64,000 nucleotides of DNA, from positions 62,001 through 126,000 of the forward strand of contig NZ_CP015733.1 in NCBI RefSeq assembly GCF_001750145.1, given 5' to 3'. This document shows positions 54,090 through 63,116 of this stretch, one piece after another. Both the position numbers and the translations under genes were made by a program. Under the pieces are notes generated by a model. That model made no database searches. It was not told where the DNA came from and worked only from the letters and a program-made list of their open reading frames with translations. How positions within the stretch are numbered: position 1 is the stretch's first letter; the number at the start of each line of letters is the position of its first letter. The DNA comes from Arthrobacter sp. U41. Its GTDB lineage: Bacteria; Actinomycetota; Actinomycetes; Actinomycetales; Micrococcaceae.

Positions 54090-55352
54090 CTATGTGGCGC
54101 GATACGGGTCGGTGTCGTAACCGGTTCGGTCCAGATCGCCGAAGAGAAGATCAACCAGCACCTCGTGCAATAGTTTCACACCGTTGCAGAGGTCATCGGG
54201 TTCCGTGAATTCCCGTTCGGAATGGGCATAGCCTCCCGCGCTCGGAACGAAGAGCATCACGGTGGGAGCTATTTTGTTGAGGGCGATCGAGTCATGTCCC
54301 GACACCGTCAGCAGACTCATGCTGCTGAGATCGGCGCGTGCAGCGGCGGCATGGGAGATCCGCTCACTCGGCTCCCAGTACCGAGCGGGTTCACGGTGCC
54401 ACAATTGTTGGATCTTGATATCCACCGAGGCAGCAGTCGCCGCGCTCTCGATCAGCTCGAGGAACTCGGCTTCCGCGGGCGCGAGGGCGTCGTAGTCTGC
54501 CGAGCGGATCTCCACGTGCATAGTCGCGTGCGATGTGACGACGTTTGGGGACTCCGGATACGTCCGCAATTCGGTAACCGAGCTGTGAAGCAGACCTTCA
54601 GGACGGGAGTCCGTCATGGTCCGCACTCCAGCGATGACCAGCGCCGCACCCAAGAGAGCGTCCCGTCGCTCGGCCATCGGAGTGGCGCCGGTGTGGGACT
54701 GCTCACCTAGGATCTCGAGGTTGTACTTGTAGGCTGCCCAACTCGCCGTGACGGCGGCGACGTCGATCCCGTTCCGCTCCAAGCTCGAAGACTGTTCGAC
54801 GTGAATCTCGGCGTACGCCTCGATGGGGACGTCGAGGGGAGCAATTCCTCGGTAACCGATCGCCTCGAGCGCCTCCCCGACGCTGATTCCTGCGGGGTCC
54901 GTTACAAGGAGTGCCTTATCGAGCGCAAGCGCGCCCGTGAACACGGACGATCCCATAAGACTCGGCTGGAAGCGGGCGCCTTCCTCATTCGTCCAGGCGA
55001 CGACGGCGAGGTTACGGCGTGGCACGATCTCGCCGCGATGCACCCCTTCGGCAATGCCAGCGGCAGCGACCAAGCTCGCCACCACTCCGTACGCGCCGTC
55101 GTACTTCCCGCCAGTAGGCTGGCTGTCGATGTGGGAGCCGGTCAGCACATAAGGAGCAGACGGGACAAACTCGAAGAGTCCGAAGACATTGCCGATCTCA
55201 TCCACATGGACTCGCGCTCCGGCCGCTTCGAGTCGCCCGCGCAGCCAGTCGCGGGCGACTCCATCGATCGAAGTCGCGCAGAGACGATGCATCCCGCCGC
55301 CCGATGTTGCTCCGATCTCCGAGAGGGCAGTGAATTCGTCGATAATGTTCAA
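54090..55352 (-). CDS. M20-family Zn amidohydrolase (allantoate/N-carbamoyl-amino-acid hydrolase type)
   Basis: A 420-residue metallo-hydrolase that cleaves ureido or amide bonds. Two-metal ligands are visible: H74 (LTGSHIDSQPTGG), D85 (KYDGAYGV), E123/E124 (TNEEGARF), H184 (YAEIHVEQ) and the late His in GGYAHSERE. The start is TTG at 55352 with AAGGAG upstream. It is the last gene of a leftward group with the symporter, separated by a terminator-like hairpin. The substrate could be a carbamoyl or ureido compound taken up by that symporter. Confidence 0.92.
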   Translation of the reverse strand: MNIIDEFTALSEIGATSGGGMHRLCATSIDGVARDWLRGRLEAAGARVHVDEIGNVFGLFEFVPSAPYVLTGSHIDSQPTGGKYDGAYGVVASLVAAAGIAEGVHRGEIVPRRNLAVVAWTNEEGARFQPSLMGSSVFTGALALDKALLVTDPAGISVGEALEAIGYRGIAPLDVPIEAYAEIHVEQSSSLERNGIDVAAVTASWAAYKYNLEILGEQSHTGATPMAERRDALLGAALVIAGVRTMTDSRPEGLLHSSVTELRTYPESPNVVTSHATMHVEIRSADYDALAPAEAEFLELIESAATAASVDIKIQQLWHREPARYWEPSERISHAAAARADLSSMSLLTVSGHDSIALNKIAPTVMLFVPSAGGYAHSEREFTEPDDLCNGVKLLHEVLVDLLFGDLDRTGYDTDPYRAT

Positions 55353-55583
55353 GGGTCAGGTCTCCTTCGCCTAGTTCTTCAAGGTGATACCCGCCGACGC
55401 GGCGGGAAGATCAGTCGTGATGCCACCGGTAATGCTTTACTTCCACATCGAACTTGCAGGCATCCCAGCATCGATCTGCTACTCCGAGGTTCATGCCGCC
55501 GGCTTCACGTCGCCAGCCCAGTTCTACGTGGATTTCAACGCAGACGGAAATCGGTGTAGGGGCGGAACACGGAGGTTATGACG

Positions 55584-55617
55584 GGGCCGCCGCCAGCCGT
55601 ATAGCTGGCGACGGCCC
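55584..55617 (-). terminator. Hairpin terminator downstream of the symporter gene
   Basis: GGGCCGCCGCCAGC at 55584-55597 pairs with GCTGGCGACGGCCC at 55604-55617, one mismatch, 6-base loop. It follows the symporter stop (55633) by 16 bases on the minus strand. Confidence 0.8.
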
Positions 55618-55632
55618 TAGCGGTGCCTGTGG

Positions 55633-57174
55633 CTAGTCGTTCAGGATCGGTTCATGCTGGGGCATCTCGTCCGGGATCTGCTTCGTCCTGACGGGCGCCT
55701 TGGCCGCGTCAAAGAATCCGGCGACGCGGGCGCGTTCGGTTGCGCTCTGTCCGGTCGCCGCGGAGACGACAAGGAAGACGATCACGTTGACAATCAGCGC
55801 CACTACTCCGCCGGTTAGACTGCCGAGGGCTGGAATGTCGTCGGGGAAGATTACCGTCAACACGGCGGCGATCATGAAGCCACTGACCATGCCTGCAACA
55901 GCACCGTATTTGTTGCCCCCTCGCCAGAAGATTCCCAAAAAAAGTGGGACTGCGAGCTGGATGATGCCTTGGTATGAGATTTGGGCGAGCAGCTGCAGGC
56001 GGTCGAAATTGAAGGTGATGTAGGCGACGACACCCGCCACCGCCATGAAGACGACCATGCTCGACTTTGCAACAACAGTGAGGTGTCTATCGCTCAACTT
56101 ACGGCGATCACTGTTGATGATGTCGTTTGCGATCTGTAGTCCGGCGACCTGCACGGAGCCGTCAATGTGGCCCATCGATGCGGCAAACACGATTGTGACC
56201 CCGAGGCCGAGCATCCATGTGCCACCGAACTGACTGAGGAGGGTGAACCAGCCCTGCTGGGGAGCTTCCGCGACCTCCGCGACGTGGGTTCCGGCGATGC
56301 CGACGAGCATCAGGAGCGTGTAGAACACTCCGGAGATGAGCACGGTACGGACCGTGCCCGACTTCACGGCGCGGACGCCGGAGGCGGTGTAGATGCGCTG
56401 GAAGCTCATGGGCCAGCAGAGCGAACCGATGACGCCCGTGAAGATGAGACTGAAGATGTAGAGGGGGCCGTAGGAGTCGCCGTCGCCCGGCAGTCGGAGG
56501 TACTTGTCTGCGACGGTCGAAAGGTCGGCGAAGCTGATGGGGCTGTTGTCGGCTCCGATGAGCAGGATGACGCAGACGACAGCTGAACCAATGTAGGCGA
56601 CTGCACCTTGGAACATGTCAGTCATGATAAGGCCGCGCATGCCCATTTTCACTGTCCAGAACTGGCGGATCATGATGAGCACTAGGCCGACGATAAGGCA
56701 GGCGGTGACTGACCAAGCCCCGTCGCTGGCGACCTCGAAAAGGCTGCCCAGTGCCTGCATCCCGAGAACGACCCAGGGGAAGAGGGAGACGACACCGATG
56801 ATACTGGCGACCCTCTTGACTGCGCCGGACTGGAAGCGCATACCGAGCAGGTCCGGCTGGGTGCGCAGGTCGTATTTCTTTCCCCAACGCCAGGCGCGGG
56901 TCGCCATCAGGTACATGAATGCCACTCCGAGTGTGGCATAAGCGAGGGCATACATGCCGAAAACGCCGGCACCGGCCGCAAGTCCGAAAAATGCGATGAA
57001 CGTGGCACCGGGCCACCACGAATTGACGTAAGACATGGCGACATACCAAGGTCCGTAACTGCGGCCGCCGACGGCGTATTCATCAAAGGTAGGCTTCGTG
57101 CGCTGCTGAGTCACGTAAAGGATCGCAATGACGATCAGGTAGAAGACGGCGAGCATCGCCAACATGATAATCAT
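55633..57174 (-). CDS. Sodium:solute symporter (SSS family)
   Basis: A 513-residue permease with about 13 membrane helices. N-terminal SSS signature: FDEYAVGGRSYGPWYVAMSY and SWWPGATFIAFFGLAAGAG. The sodium-site helix is near TIVFAASMGHIDGSVQVAG. The charged C-terminal tail ends EMPQHEPILND. Substrates of this subfamily include organic acids, urea-like compounds and amino acids. It overlaps the upstream small membrane protein by four bases, a common SSS arrangement. Confidence 0.95.
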   Translation of the reverse strand: MIIMLAMLAVFYLIVIAILYVTQQRTKPTFDEYAVGGRSYGPWYVAMSYVNSWWPGATFIAFFGLAAGAGVFGMYALAYATLGVAFMYLMATRAWRWGKKYDLRTQPDLLGMRFQSGAVKRVASIIGVVSLFPWVVLGMQALGSLFEVASDGAWSVTACLIVGLVLIMIRQFWTVKMGMRGLIMTDMFQGAVAYIGSAVVCVILLIGADNSPISFADLSTVADKYLRLPGDGDSYGPLYIFSLIFTGVIGSLCWPMSFQRIYTASGVRAVKSGTVRTVLISGVFYTLLMLVGIAGTHVAEVAEAPQQGWFTLLSQFGGTWMLGLGVTIVFAASMGHIDGSVQVAGLQIANDIINSDRRKLSDRHLTVVAKSSMVVFMAVAGVVAYITFNFDRLQLLAQISYQGIIQLAVPLFLGIFWRGGNKYGAVAGMVSGFMIAAVLTVIFPDDIPALGSLTGGVVALIVNVIVFLVVSAATGQSATERARVAGFFDAAKAPVRTKQIPDEMPQHEPILND

Positions 57175-57479
57175 CGAATGTCCTTCATGGTCGGAGTCGT
57201 TGCGGATGAGAGGTGAAGCGCTTCGGGTTCGTCGTCGAGCTCACCGCGAATGTCTTCGGCGGCATACAGTGCCCAGAGCGCGAGACCGACAAGGAGTGCG
57301 TCGAAGATCCAGTACGCGATGGCGAATGGAATCCCGAGAATTGGAGTGGCGACACCGCTGGCTGAGAGGTAAAGCGGCGGGAAGAGGGCCATGACGAGAG
57401 CGAGGCCGTAAGCGACCCCGAACGCCGTGTAAATGGCCCGGGAACTGAGTCCTCGGATATAGCGTTTCATGTTATCCAC
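57171..57479 (-). CDS. Small membrane partner of the symporter (DUF3311-like)
   Basis: A 102-residue protein with two helices (AIYTAFGVAYGLALVMALFP, LGIPFAIAYWIFDALLVGLA) and an acidic C-terminus. It resembles the small DUF3311/DUF485-type proteins encoded directly before SSS permeases. The ATGA overlap (57171-57174) couples the two. The start is ATG 57479 or 57470. Confidence 0.85.
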   Translation of the reverse strand: MDNMKRYIRGLSSRAIYTAFGVAYGLALVMALFPPLYLSASGVATPILGIPFAIAYWIFDALLVGLALWALYAAEDIRGELDDEPEALHLSSATTPTMKDIR

Positions 57480-57696
57480 CTTGTGTTTGCTCGTAATTTT
57501 GCTAATGCTGCCGGTTAGCTTGTGCTCGGGGCCGTTTTGCGATGGCGGTCCAGATGGGAACTACGGGATGAAATGGGCTCCTTCTGGAATTGTGGGCATC
57601 GTTGGTGTTGCCGGTTATTTCGCATCCGGAGAGATTGTCAGGCCAGCGGATTAGCTTATGGAATGCCTGAAGCAATTAGTTTTGAGGGTTTAGTGG

Positions 57697-58617
57697 CTAG
57701 ACCTGCTTCAGCCACTTATCGAAGTAGGGGTTGCCAGCAATATAGAAGGTCCGGTAGAGCTTCCACAGACCGTATTTGTGGTAATCGAAGTCATCATCCC
57801 GAACGGCGGAATTAATCAGGCCCCACAGGCCCCACTTAGTATCGGCGATCATCCTTGATATCTGGGCCCTGGCGAATAGCTGCGGATTGGGGCCTCCCGC
57901 GTATCTTTCGACGAGTTCCCTGGCCTCGTCCTCCCCGACGAACATTTCAGTAAGTATCAGGCCGAGCTCGTAGCTGGCTTCGTTGTTTGCTGCGTAGTCG
58001 AAGTCGATGAGCTTCATCGGCTGTCCGTCGGCCAGCAGGAAGTTTCCAGGCATGGGGTCGTTGTGGGCCGGTACCAGGTCAAGACCGGAAGCCGTGAAAG
58101 CAGCAGCGGCTTGCCTGTAGTTTCGCAGTACCTCCGCGGTCCAGCCGGGAAGTTCAATTCCACTGACCTGGATCTGGTCGAAGTGCTCGTCGACCATGTC
58201 GATCATGGTCTTGGTCTGGGGAAGCTTTTGGGTGCTGTGCCATTTCCGGTAAAGGTCCATGGCGCCAGCGGCGACCTCGAAGTCTTGAAAATCGAGGGTG
58301 GTCGCCGGGTGGTATTCGGTGAGGAACTCGGAGATTTCGATGCCGCTTTGCTCGTCAAAGACGTAGACCTGGGGGCTGATTCCAATCTGCGCTGCTGCTT
58401 TGGCGGCGGAGTTGGCTGTTTTGCGGTCAATGAACTTCTCAGTTCCGGGACCGGGGATCTTGCCGAACAGGGTGCCGTCGTAGCCGTCGACCGTTATCCG
58501 GAAATTGTCGTTGGTCAGGCCTCCAGCTTGCGGCTCAATGGTAAGTGGACGGCTTCGCCACTCATCATTGAGGTAGACAACTCGGGTGAGTTCTTTGTTC
58601 AGGTCCGGGCTGATCAT
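57697..58617 (-). CDS. Choline/ethanolamine-kinase-like phosphotransferase
   Basis: A 306-residue APH/choline-kinase-fold enzyme with a strong GGAGGGA site before the ATG at 58617. The catalytic loop is complete: H185-N-D187 (LVPAHNDPMPGNFLL, N192) and the metal-binding D205-F-D207 (KLIDFDYAA). It would phosphorylate a small alcohol such as choline, ethanolamine or an amino alcohol. The ATG overlaps the stop of the upstream paralogue (ATGA), so both are coupled. Confidence 0.9.
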   Translation of the reverse strand: MISPDLNKELTRVVYLNDEWRSRPLTIEPQAGGLTNDNFRITVDGYDGTLFGKIPGPGTEKFIDRKTANSAAKAAAQIGISPQVYVFDEQSGIEISEFLTEYHPATTLDFQDFEVAAGAMDLYRKWHSTQKLPQTKTMIDMVDEHFDQIQVSGIELPGWTAEVLRNYRQAAAAFTASGLDLVPAHNDPMPGNFLLADGQPMKLIDFDYAANNEASYELGLILTEMFVGEDEARELVERYAGGPNPQLFARAQISRMIADTKWGLWGLINSAVRDDDFDYHKYGLWKLYRTFYIAGNPYFDKWLKQV

Positions 58618-59558
58618 GAGAGTCCCTCCAGTAGCCGGGCTGTGCGTTGATCGTCCATGAGTCGGATCTCTGCCAGGGTCATGCGCCATAGACCGTACTT
58701 TGTCGAGTCGAGCCCGGCGGCGGTGTCGTCTGTTGCTGCACGTAGTGAGATCAACAGTGCCCAACGCAGGTGCTCGAGGACCTGCAGGAGTGCGGCGGCG
58801 GCATAATCGCTCTCGGTTCCGTGTGGCATCAGTTCCTCGAAAAGCTCCTCCTCAGACAGCACCGTGGGACACGCTTCTGACATCAGCAACGCTGCATCGT
58901 GGGCCTTGGATAGTGCTGCTGCTGATCCCCATCCGATGAGCTTGATTTGATGGTTTGGGCCGACCAGGACGTTGGAAATGGTTCCTTCTCCGTGGGATGG
59001 AACGAACCGGGAGCAATTCTGGTGGGCCAATAGTGGGCGCCGGAAGGTTTCCACCCTGTCTATAGCGTCGGTGAGCCGTTGATCGAGGGTAATGCGGCGG
59101 TCAGCGCACTCCTGCTGGAGGTGGTCGAGGTCCACGAACGCGCTGCGAGGACTCAGGTCGAGGTCGAGATTGGCAAAGTCCTGTCGGGCTTTGATGAGGT
59201 TGGCCCGTACCTGCGGAAGGCGGAGAAGATCGAGACGTCCCACCCGCCATTCGGGAGGCATTCGTTCCATGAGGAGAATGCCTCGCTGTGGATCGGCTAC
59301 ATGCACGCGGGGTCCGATGCCTGCGTTGCCGGCGGCCACCGCGGCCCTAATGAGGTTGTCCTTGTTGCGCCACGACCACGAGAACCGGGAGACGACTTTG
59401 GCCATGACTGGGACATGCTCCAACGTTGAGCCTTGGTAAAGGCTGCTGTCCGACGCCCACCAGCTGGGGGAGGGCACCTGTGGAACAGGGGCGGACCAGT
59501 CAACGCCGCGCAGTTCATGCTCCTCGCAAAAATCGGCAAGGACCTGCTGTTCCATCAT
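58614..59558 (-). CDS. Degenerate choline-kinase-like protein (probable pseudokinase)
   Basis: A 314-residue paralogue of the downstream kinase with the same fold segments (DNLIRAAVAAGNAGIGPRV, SKYGLWRMTLAEIRLMD at the end). The catalytic loop is changed: H189-G-E191 (PSHGEGTISNVLV) replaces H-N-D, and G209-W-G211 (KLIGWGSA) replaces D-F-D, so both the catalytic Asp and the metal Asp are gone. It is probably inactive as a kinase and may regulate or scaffold its partner. Confidence 0.85.
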   Translation of the reverse strand: MMEQQVLADFCEEHELRGVDWSAPVPQVPSPSWWASDSSLYQGSTLEHVPVMAKVVSRFSWSWRNKDNLIRAAVAAGNAGIGPRVHVADPQRGILLMERMPPEWRVGRLDLLRLPQVRANLIKARQDFANLDLDLSPRSAFVDLDHLQQECADRRITLDQRLTDAIDRVETFRRPLLAHQNCSRFVPSHGEGTISNVLVGPNHQIKLIGWGSAAALSKAHDAALLMSEACPTVLSEEELFEELMPHGTESDYAAAALLQVLEHLRWALLISLRAATDDTAAGLDSTKYGLWRMTLAEIRLMDDQRTARLLEGLS

Positions 59559-59751
59559 GATTTTGCAATCCGCTGACGGACGATCTGCGGAGCTTTCGTC
59601 CCTGTGCCTGCGACATCGGGCCGTCGATGCCCGATGAGGACGGTCTCCTCCGCAGGCAGTCCGAGACTAGAGCCCGTTAAGGTTCTTGACATGGATGGTT
59701 CCTTTCCGAAGCCTGTGCGGCAGAGAGCCGCGAGGGGTTAAAAGTGAGGAA
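59559..59751. other. Non-coding stretch between the regulator and the kinase genes
   Basis: Likely holds the promoter of the kinase pair on the minus strand. No operator matching the 60601 palindrome was found. Confidence 0.4.
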
Positions 59752-60564
59752 TTAAAAGTTCTGTCGCAGGGAAGTGCTGCCACGTTCGCGTGGATTCAGA
59801 CTGGAAACCGTCAGCCGTGTGCGGTCCATCCTGAACAGGTCGACCGAAGTTTCCACCGGCCGGTCTTGGTCGTCGTAGGCGATACGGGTCACTATCAGGG
59901 CCGAGGTGTAAACCGGGATGTCGAGGAAATAGGCGGAAGCCCTTGGTACGGGTCCCGCTTCGATGGTTTCGTCGGCCCGGCTGATCGTGACCCCGTACTT
60001 TGAACCCAGCAGTCCATAGACCGCATCAAGTCTCTGCTCGAGCAGATCAGGGAAACGTGCCAGGCTCAGGTGCATCCGTTCCAGGGAGAGCGGCTTCTCA
60101 TCGGCAAAGCGCAGTCTCAACAGCGTCACGATCGGATCCCCGACCGGTATCTGAAGATCCTCTGCGATTCCTTTCGAGGCCAGGTCCATGGATGCCGAAA
60201 TAACCTTCGTGCCGTCCTTGAACCCTTGCTCCTGCAGCATCTGGGGAATCCCGGTAACTGTATTGAGGCTGCGGCTGACCTTTCTTTCGGGATAGTCCAA
60301 GGAAGGTGCCGAAATCCGTGAGGTAAGCCCGTTGGTCTCCTTACCACCCTCAGTGCCGGCAATAAAGGATCCACCACTGCGTCCCAGTCCCCGGGTAATA
60401 AGCCCTTGGGATTCAAGCTCGGCCAGGGCCCGCCGAATTGTCGTCCGGGAGGCATCAAACGTCAGTGTTAGCTCCCTCTCGGATGCCAGCTTCCGAACCC
60501 CGCGCGCGCTGAGCTCCTCGACCATGCTGAGCAGGCCTTCGGTGACTTCGTGAACGGTCGCCAC
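59752..60564 (-). CDS. GntR/HutC-type regulator with UTRA domain
   Basis: A 270-residue regulator. Winged helix: ERELTLTFDASRTTIRRALA and GLITRGLGRSGGSFI. The UTRA effector domain follows (TKVISASMDLASKGIAEDLQ, VGDPIVTLLRLRFADEKPLS, TSALIVTRIAYDDQDRPVET). It is divergent from the amidase gene and lies next to a perfect palindrome at 60601-60618. It probably represses the catabolic genes until its small-molecule inducer is present. Confidence 0.95.
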   Translation of the reverse strand: MATVHEVTEGLLSMVEELSARGVRKLASERELTLTFDASRTTIRRALAELESQGLITRGLGRSGGSFIAGTEGGKETNGLTSRISAPSLDYPERKVSRSLNTVTGIPQMLQEQGFKDGTKVISASMDLASKGIAEDLQIPVGDPIVTLLRLRFADEKPLSLERMHLSLARFPDLLEQRLDAVYGLLGSKYGVTISRADETIEAGPVPRASAYFLDIPVYTSALIVTRIAYDDQDRPVETSVDLFRMDRTRLTVSSLNPRERGSTSLRQNF

Positions 60565-60600
60565 GGAACGGATCTCCTAATCACTAAATGGTATTCAAAA

Positions 60601-60618
60601 TAGACCATTTATGGTCTA
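60601..60618. promoter_or_regulatory. Palindromic operator of the GntR-type regulator
   Basis: TAGACCAT-TT-ATGGTCTA is a perfect inverted repeat. A further half-site ATGGTATT lies at 60588-60595. The site sits between the divergent regulator and amidase starts. Confidence 0.82.
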
Positions 60619-60726
60619 TCCAATTGGTTTGTTTTAGCTGGGTTTTAGAATATGGTGTGGATCACAGTTTGTCTCTAGTTGGACAGAACTTTATGAAACA
60701 TCCGACTCCACGGACGGGGAAGCACG

Positions 60727-62130
60727 ATGACACAGACATCGGGTGAAATTGCCAAGCTCGCGCGATCTTACAGGGAAGATCCAGCCCAGATCCTGCGGCA
60801 AACCCAGCTTTCCCTTCTGAAGGCGGAAGCCGCCGTCGAGTTGTTTTCGGCACTGTCGGCTATTGACCCGGAAGGCTCTCAGAGATCAGCCGCGGAGAGC
60901 GCCAGACGCTACGAAATGGGCCAAGAAAAAGGTCTACTTGATGGAATACCGGTGACCGTGAAAGACAGTTTCCACGTCAAAGGTCTTCCCCGCTGGCACG
61001 GCAGCGCCGTTCACCGGGGTGCCCTTTCGACCTTCGACTCCGCCCCTGTACAGCGCTTGCGAGAGGCAGGCGCCGTGATTATCGGCAAGACTTCAATGCC
61101 GGACTTTGGGATGCTGGCTGCAGGGCTCAGCTCCCAGTTCGGCATCATTAGAAACCCGTGGGACCCTGATCTGAGCCCGGGCGGATCCAGCGCCGGAGCC
61201 GGCGCCTCCCTGGCCTCCGGAGTAACTGCCGTCTCCCTGGGGACCGACATCGCAGGATCCGTGCGCCTTCCCGCAGCTCACTGTGGCCTGGCCTCGCTCA
61301 AACCAACGCAGGGGCGCATCGCTTATGCGCCTGCCAGCATGATGCGCTCAGCCGGACCCATGGCACGTTACATGGCAGACGTCCGTCACCTACTGCGGGT
61401 GGTCGGAGGACCGGACAGAAGCGATCCATGGTGTCTTCCGCCGATGGTCCAAGCTGACGGAACGGACTTGCCTGAAACGACAGGGCGCAGTGTTGCCGTA
61501 GTCCGGCGGATGGGATATGGCCCGGATCTGGATGAGGACACCTCCCGAGTCCTGGATGAGACGGCCGACGCTTTGCGCGAGAGCGGCTTCGACCTCACAG
61601 CAATTGAGCTCGATGTTTCAATGCTGGAATTCGAGTCATTGGACCGCGTCCTGCAGGTTAAGGCTTATACCGAGATGAAGGCCGCGGAGCAGGAGGCTAG
61701 GCACAGGCTCCTGCCTGCGGTCGGGCAGTGGTGCGCACCGGCAGCGTCGTTGAAAGCCACCAGTTACGCCGCGGACAACGACACCATCATGGCCACCGTA
61801 GCCCGGATCACAGAACTAACTCGCAAATTTGACTACCTTCTGCTGCCCGTGATGCCCGTTCATAGCTTCCCTGCTCATGCTTGGGGGCCCGGCTCCGACG
61901 GCCCGCTACTACTGCACGCCATGTTTACCGCCTGGTTCAACCAGACAGGACAGCCTGCGGCTGTGGTCCCGGGCGGGACCGCGGCGGCCACGGGCCTGCC
62001 CGTTGGCGTCCAGATCGTCGGACGCCGTTTCGATGATGAAGGAACCATGCGCATGGCCCGGATCATCGAAGAGATCCGTCGGATCGACCTGAACTTCCCG
62101 TTCATTTCCCTCTCCGAGGCACGAAGCTAA
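60727..62130 (+). CDS. Amidase, amidase-signature family
   Basis: A 467-residue amide hydrolase. The Ser-cisSer-Lys triad is visible as K79 (PVTVKDSFHV), S154 (SPGGSSAGAGASLASG) and S178 (GTDIAGSVRLPA). Length and C-terminal LPVGVQIVGRRFDDEG are typical. It would release ammonia or an amine from a carboxamide, for example a gamma-glutamylamide or an aryl or acyl amide. It is the first gene of a rightward group with the IMPase-like and glutamine-synthetase-like genes. Confidence 0.94.
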   Translation: MTQTSGEIAKLARSYREDPAQILRQTQLSLLKAEAAVELFSALSAIDPEGSQRSAAESARRYEMGQEKGLLDGIPVTVKDSFHVKGLPRWHGSAVHRGALSTFDSAPVQRLREAGAVIIGKTSMPDFGMLAAGLSSQFGIIRNPWDPDLSPGGSSAGAGASLASGVTAVSLGTDIAGSVRLPAAHCGLASLKPTQGRIAYAPASMMRSAGPMARYMADVRHLLRVVGGPDRSDPWCLPPMVQADGTDLPETTGRSVAVVRRMGYGPDLDEDTSRVLDETADALRESGFDLTAIELDVSMLEFESLDRVLQVKAYTEMKAAEQEARHRLLPAVGQWCAPAASLKATSYAADNDTIMATVARITELTRKFDYLLLPVMPVHSFPAHAWGPGSDGPLLLHAMFTAWFNQTGQPAAVVPGGTAAATGLPVGVQIVGRRFDDEGTMRMARIIEEIRRIDLNFPFISLSEARS

Positions 62131-62166
62131 CGGACCCCGACCACGCAAGGAAGAACGAGAATCCCC

Positions 62167-62967
62167 ATGATAAATAGCCTGAGCACAAAGTTCGCGACTG
62201 CCTTGGAAATATCGGTAGCCGCCGGAGAACTGGCTGACCGCTGGTACCGACAGGGAGGCTACCGGGTAACATCCAAGAACGACGGGTCCCCCGTCACTGA
62301 AGCAGACCGGGACATCGAGCAGTTCATCCGCCGCCGGCTTGCCCAAGCTTTCCCCGAAGACGGCATTCTGGGCGAGGAATTTCCAGAAACCTTCGGTGAG
62401 TCAGGGGGACGATGGATCATCGACCCCATCGATGGAACCAAGTCCTTCATACACGGTGTGCCTCTGTACTCGACCCTGATGGCCTACGAACGGGACGATG
62501 AAATCCAGTTCGGTGCAATCAACGCCCCCAGTGCAGGGCTACTGGTCTACGCAGAAAAAGACCGCGGCTGCTTCAGCAACGGCACCAAGGCCCGAGTCTC
62601 CGAGCGCAGCGGACTGGGGGGCTCCTATGTGCTGGCGACCTGGCTCGAAGACTGGGACCCGAAAGTCATCAAAGCCCTGATTGACCGCGGCGTCCAGCCC
62701 AGAACCTGGGGGGATGCCTACGGTTACGCCATGGTCGCCACCGGCCAAGCAGAGGCCATCGTTGATTTCAACGTCCAGACATACGATCTGGCCCCCATGC
62801 CAGTGATCATCCGCGAAGCCGGAGGTATCTTCACCAGCCTCGAAGGAGAGCCCGGAATTTCCCACGGAACCGGGATCGCGACCAACGGAGTGCTACACGA
62901 AGAGTTGCTAAATATCGTCGGAACCGGGCACGTGTACCTTCCGGATCTCTTGGAAGAAACGGTCTGA
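62167..62967 (+). CDS. Inositol-monophosphatase-family phosphatase
   Basis: A 266-residue Mg-dependent sugar or histidinol phosphatase type. Metal ligands: E70 (ILGEEFPE), D86/D89 (WIIDPIDGTKSF) and the later Asp in TYDLAPMPVIIREAGG. SPVTEADRDIE is the usual N-terminal motif. Located 36 bases after the amidase. In this locus it might dephosphorylate the product of the choline-kinase-like enzyme or a related phosphoester. Confidence 0.93.
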   Translation: MINSLSTKFATALEISVAAGELADRWYRQGGYRVTSKNDGSPVTEADRDIEQFIRRRLAQAFPEDGILGEEFPETFGESGGRWIIDPIDGTKSFIHGVPLYSTLMAYERDDEIQFGAINAPSAGLLVYAEKDRGCFSNGTKARVSERSGLGGSYVLATWLEDWDPKVIKALIDRGVQPRTWGDAYGYAMVATGQAEAIVDFNVQTYDLAPMPVIIREAGGIFTSLEGEPGISHGTGIATNGVLHEELLNIVGTGHVYLPDLLEETV

Positions 62968-63116
62968 CCAAAATATCGACAGCTAACCCCCGATTCAGCC
63001 AAATCTGGACGAAACCAAGAAGAGCCCGCCAACTGGCCATCGCTGAGGCCGGATTGAAGTCATAAGCCCGCGGCCTCGAACATTTCCCCATTCAAGAACC
63101 ACATTGCGGAGGCATC

